12,969 nt of DNA from an uncultured Collinsella sp. Its GTDB lineage: Bacteria; Actinomycetota; Coriobacteriia; Coriobacteriales; Coriobacteriaceae. Positions 11,243-12,969 of the stretch are shown here, piece after piece. A program made the translations under genes and the position numbers. Every line of letters begins with the position of its first letter. The first letter of the stretch is position 1. Under the pieces are notes generated by a model. The model saw nothing but the letters and a program-made list of their open reading frames with translations. It did not search any database and was not told where the DNA came from. The stretch lies in the NCBI GenBank assembly GCA_900556675.1, contig USQE01000016.1:1-12969 (forward strand). Direction: 5' to 3'.

Positions 11243-12969
11243 ATGACGATCACCGAAATCGACGAGAAGTTCATGCGCGAGGCGTTGGCGGAGGCGCGCG
11301 CCGCCGCGACGGTGGGCGAGGTGCCCATCGGAGCCGTAGTGGTGCGCGACGGCGAGATCGTCGCGAGGGCGCACAATCGGCGCGAGCTCGACCAGGATCC
11401 TTCGGCTCATGCCGAGTTCGCGGCCCTGTGCTCTGCCTCTCGGTCGCTCGGTCGTTGGCGCCTTTCCGATTGCACGGTCTACGTGACGCTCGAGCCATGC
11501 TGCATGTGTGCGGGGCTTATGGTTAACGCGCGCGTGGGGCGCTGCGTGTATGGCGCGGCTGATGCCAAGGCGGGCGCGCTGGGATCCCTGTATGACCTCA
11601 ATGCCGACTCGCGCCTGAATCATCGGTTCAATGTGACCGCCGGCGTACTGGCGGATGAATGCCGCGAGCTGCTGAGTAGCTATTTTGGCGGTCTGCGCGG
11701 AGCGGGCGGCGCTGATTGCGGTTGTGGGGCCGATCTTGAAGCACACGCCGCTCACGCCGCAGCGCTTGCAGGTGCCGGTGAGGATGCTGGCACGGCGGTT
11801 GACTTTGGTCCTGCATGCCGTCGGCCCCGCCGTGTGCTGCTGGCGATCGACTCCTTTAAGGGCAGCGTTTCGAGCGCGCAGGCGGAGGCAGCGGTTGCCG
11901 AGGGCATGCGCCATGTGTGGCCCGATGCCGAGCTGAACGCTTTGCCGCTGGCAGATGGCGGTGAGGGGACGCTCGATGCCGTTGCCGCGTGCGGCGGTGA
12001 GATTGTGACCTGCGAGGTTGCGGGACCCTTTGGCGATGGTGTGCCTGCCCGGATGTTAGTGGACGGCGAGCACGAGTCGGTTGTTATTGAGATGGCCGAA
12101 GCAGCAGGCATCGGGTACTCACCTTGCACGGAATCGGCGGCGCTGGCTGCTACAACCTATGGCGTGGGCGAGCTGATGCTCCGTGCAGTTCGTGTCGGGG
12201 TAAAGACTATCTATATTGGCTTGGGCGGCAGTGCCACCAACGACGGTGGCGCCGGCATGCTGCAGGCGCTGGGCGCGCGTGTGGTCGATGATCAGGGATG
12301 CGATGTCGCCCCCGGTCTTGCCGGCCTTGAGCAGGTGGCGAGCGTTGATTTGGCGCCAGCGCTGCAGGCTTTGGATGATGCTCGTATCGTTGTGCTTTCC
12401 GATGTCGAGAATCCGCTCGTGGGGCGTCGAGGCGCACTGGCGGTGTTTGGCGGGCAGAAGGGCCTGCCGGCGGATGATGTCGAGGCGCTGCGCAGATACG
12501 ACGGCTGGATGGTCGGCTACGGTCGCCTGCTCGATGCGGCAATTTTCGAGGCGCGAGCCCAGGGGTTGTTGCGCACACCCGAGGGCGCACGGACATTTGG
12601 CTCGGTGCTCGGCGTGCCCGGCGCGGGCGCTGCCGGTGGCTTGGGAGCCGCGTTGCTGGCGCTCGGTGCGGAGCTGCGCTCGGGTGTAGAGACGGTGCTC
12701 GATCTCGTGGGGTTTGACGAGCGCGTGCGCGATGTCGACCTGGTCATAACAGGCGAGGGCAATATGGACGAGCAGTCCGCCGCCGGTAAGGCGCCGGTGG
12801 GTGTGGCTCGCCGCGCCAGGCGATATGGCAAGCCGGTGGTCGCCGTCGTGGGCGGCCGTGCTGACAACCTGAACGCGGTATATGAGCAAGGTATCGACTT
12901 GGTACTGCCGATCTGCCGCAAGCCCATGCCTCTCGACCAGGCGCTCAATCCTCAGGAAGCCACAACCAA
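11243..12969 (+). CDS. tadA: TadA-type tRNA adenosine deaminase fused to glycerate kinase (3' partial)
   Basis: One uninterrupted frame of 575 codons to the window edge, read codon by codon. Residues 1-152 are a full TadA: VPIGAVVV, zinc ligand and proton shuttle HAE (56-58), PCCMC (85-89) with Cys86 and Cys89, and the ADAKAGALGSLYDL stretch typical of TadA rather than cytidine deaminases. TadA converts A34 to inosine in tRNA-Arg(ACG). Residues 153-196 are an Ala/Gly-rich linker. From Arg197 a glycerate kinase of the GlxK/GarK family follows: LLAIDSFKGSVSS, PLADGGEGT, GLGGSATNDGGAGM, NPLVGRRGA, GVPGAGAAGGLGAALL and VITGEGNMDEQS. About 379 kinase residues are seen, close to the usual length, so only a few are missing. 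GGGAAGG lies 6 nt before ATG 11243. No strong internal start site precedes the kinase, so a true fusion is favoured. Confidence 0.93.
   Translation, partial: MTITEIDEKFMREALAEARAAATVGEVPIGAVVVRDGEIVARAHNRRELDQDPSAHAEFAALCSASRSLGRWRLSDCTVYVTLEPCCMCAGLMVNARVGRCVYGAADAKAGALGSLYDLNADSRLNHRFNVTAGVLADECRELLSSYFGGLRGAGGADCGCGADLEAHAAHAAALAGAGEDAGTAVDFGPACRRPRRVLLAIDSFKGSVSSAQAEAAVAEGMRHVWPDAELNALPLADGGEGTLDAVAACGGEIVTCEVAGPFGDGVPARMLVDGEHESVVIEMAEAAGIGYSPCTESAALAATTYGVGELMLRAVRVGVKTIYIGLGGSATNDGGAGMLQALGARVVDDQGCDVAPGLAGLEQVASVDLAPALQALDDARIVVLSDVENPLVGRRGALAVFGGQKGLPADDVEALRRYDGWMVGYGRLLDAAIFEARAQGLLRTPEGARTFGSVLGVPGAGAAGGLGAALLALGAELRSGVETVLDLVGFDERVRDVDLVITGEGNMDEQSAAGKAPVGVARRARRYGKPVVAVVGGRADNLNAVYEQGIDLVLPICRKPMPLDQALNPQEATT
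11831..12969 (+). other. Glycerate kinase domain within the fusion protein (3' partial)
   Basis: This marks the second half of the TadA fusion. Family members (PF02595 type, E. coli GlxK and GarK) phosphorylate D-glycerate with ATP to 2-phosphoglycerate, feeding glycerate from glyoxylate, sugar-acid or serine breakdown into lower glycolysis. The order and spacing of the Gly-rich loops match E. coli GlxK throughout, with no missing key segment, so the domain looks catalytically intact. A GTG at 11834 would be an in-frame internal start, but no purine-rich ribosome binding site is placed to serve it. Confidence 0.9.

Noticed and set aside
11690..11840. A hidden frameshift or stop separating tadA from the glycerate kinase
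   Set aside because: Codon-by-codon reading shows one open frame through the linker with no stop, and both domains are in it.
10475..11914. A 479-codon minus-strand open frame across the TetR gene, the tRNA and tadA
   Set aside because: It runs straight through the tRNA-Ser gene and antisense to two well-supported genes, with no recognisable domain.
1..12969. CRISPR array, insertion sequence or prophage
   Set aside because: No regularly spaced repeats, transposase, integrase or phage structural genes are visible on either strand.

Overview
The window looks like chromosomal DNA from a high-GC actinobacterium of the class Coriobacteriia, most likely Collinsella or a close relative. This is an inference from GC-rich codon use, AGGAG-type ribosome binding sites, GTG starts and recognisable families; no rRNA or marker gene is present. 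Most of it is ordinary chromosomal housekeeping and membrane/export gene content. No phage, transposase, plasmid or CRISPR is visible.

Layout, left to right. The 3' end of a regulator with a Fis-type helix-turn-helix (to 172) is followed by a small single-pass membrane protein (256-831) and a convergent nitroreductase (887-1414, minus). A 96-residue protein of unknown function (1710-2000) ends in a strong terminator. Then comes a compact three-gene operon at 2182-6408: a MarR-family regulator overlapping the first of two ABC exporter half-transporters, which lie 1 nt apart. One half-transporter has a degenerate nucleotide site and the other is canonical, so they probably form a heterodimeric drug/lipid exporter. 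Two exact 14-nt operator-like repeats sit in the operon promoter.

Serine O-acetyltransferase (cysE, minus, 6519-7223) faces the operon across a bidirectional terminator. A DedA/VTT membrane protein (7448-8095) and a branched-chain aminotransferase (ilvE, 8384-9436) follow on the plus strand; ilvE has a long leader containing a possible leaderless 49-codon ORF. The 314-nt gap after ilvE holds a striking nested hairpin: 31-bp perfect inverted arms enclosing a terminator-like stem. It also holds the terminator of lemA (minus, 9751-10302). A TetR-family regulator (about 10502-11098), tRNA-Ser(UGA) (minus) and a large ORF running off the right edge complete the window.

The most unusual item is the last ORF (11243 to beyond 12969). 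I translated it codon by codon. It is one uninterrupted frame that begins as a complete TadA-type tRNA adenosine deaminase and continues through an Ala/Gly-rich linker into an almost complete glycerate kinase of the GlxK/GarK type. The second most unusual is the nested inverted repeat at 9465-9593, followed by the paired MarR operators and the ilvE leader ORF.
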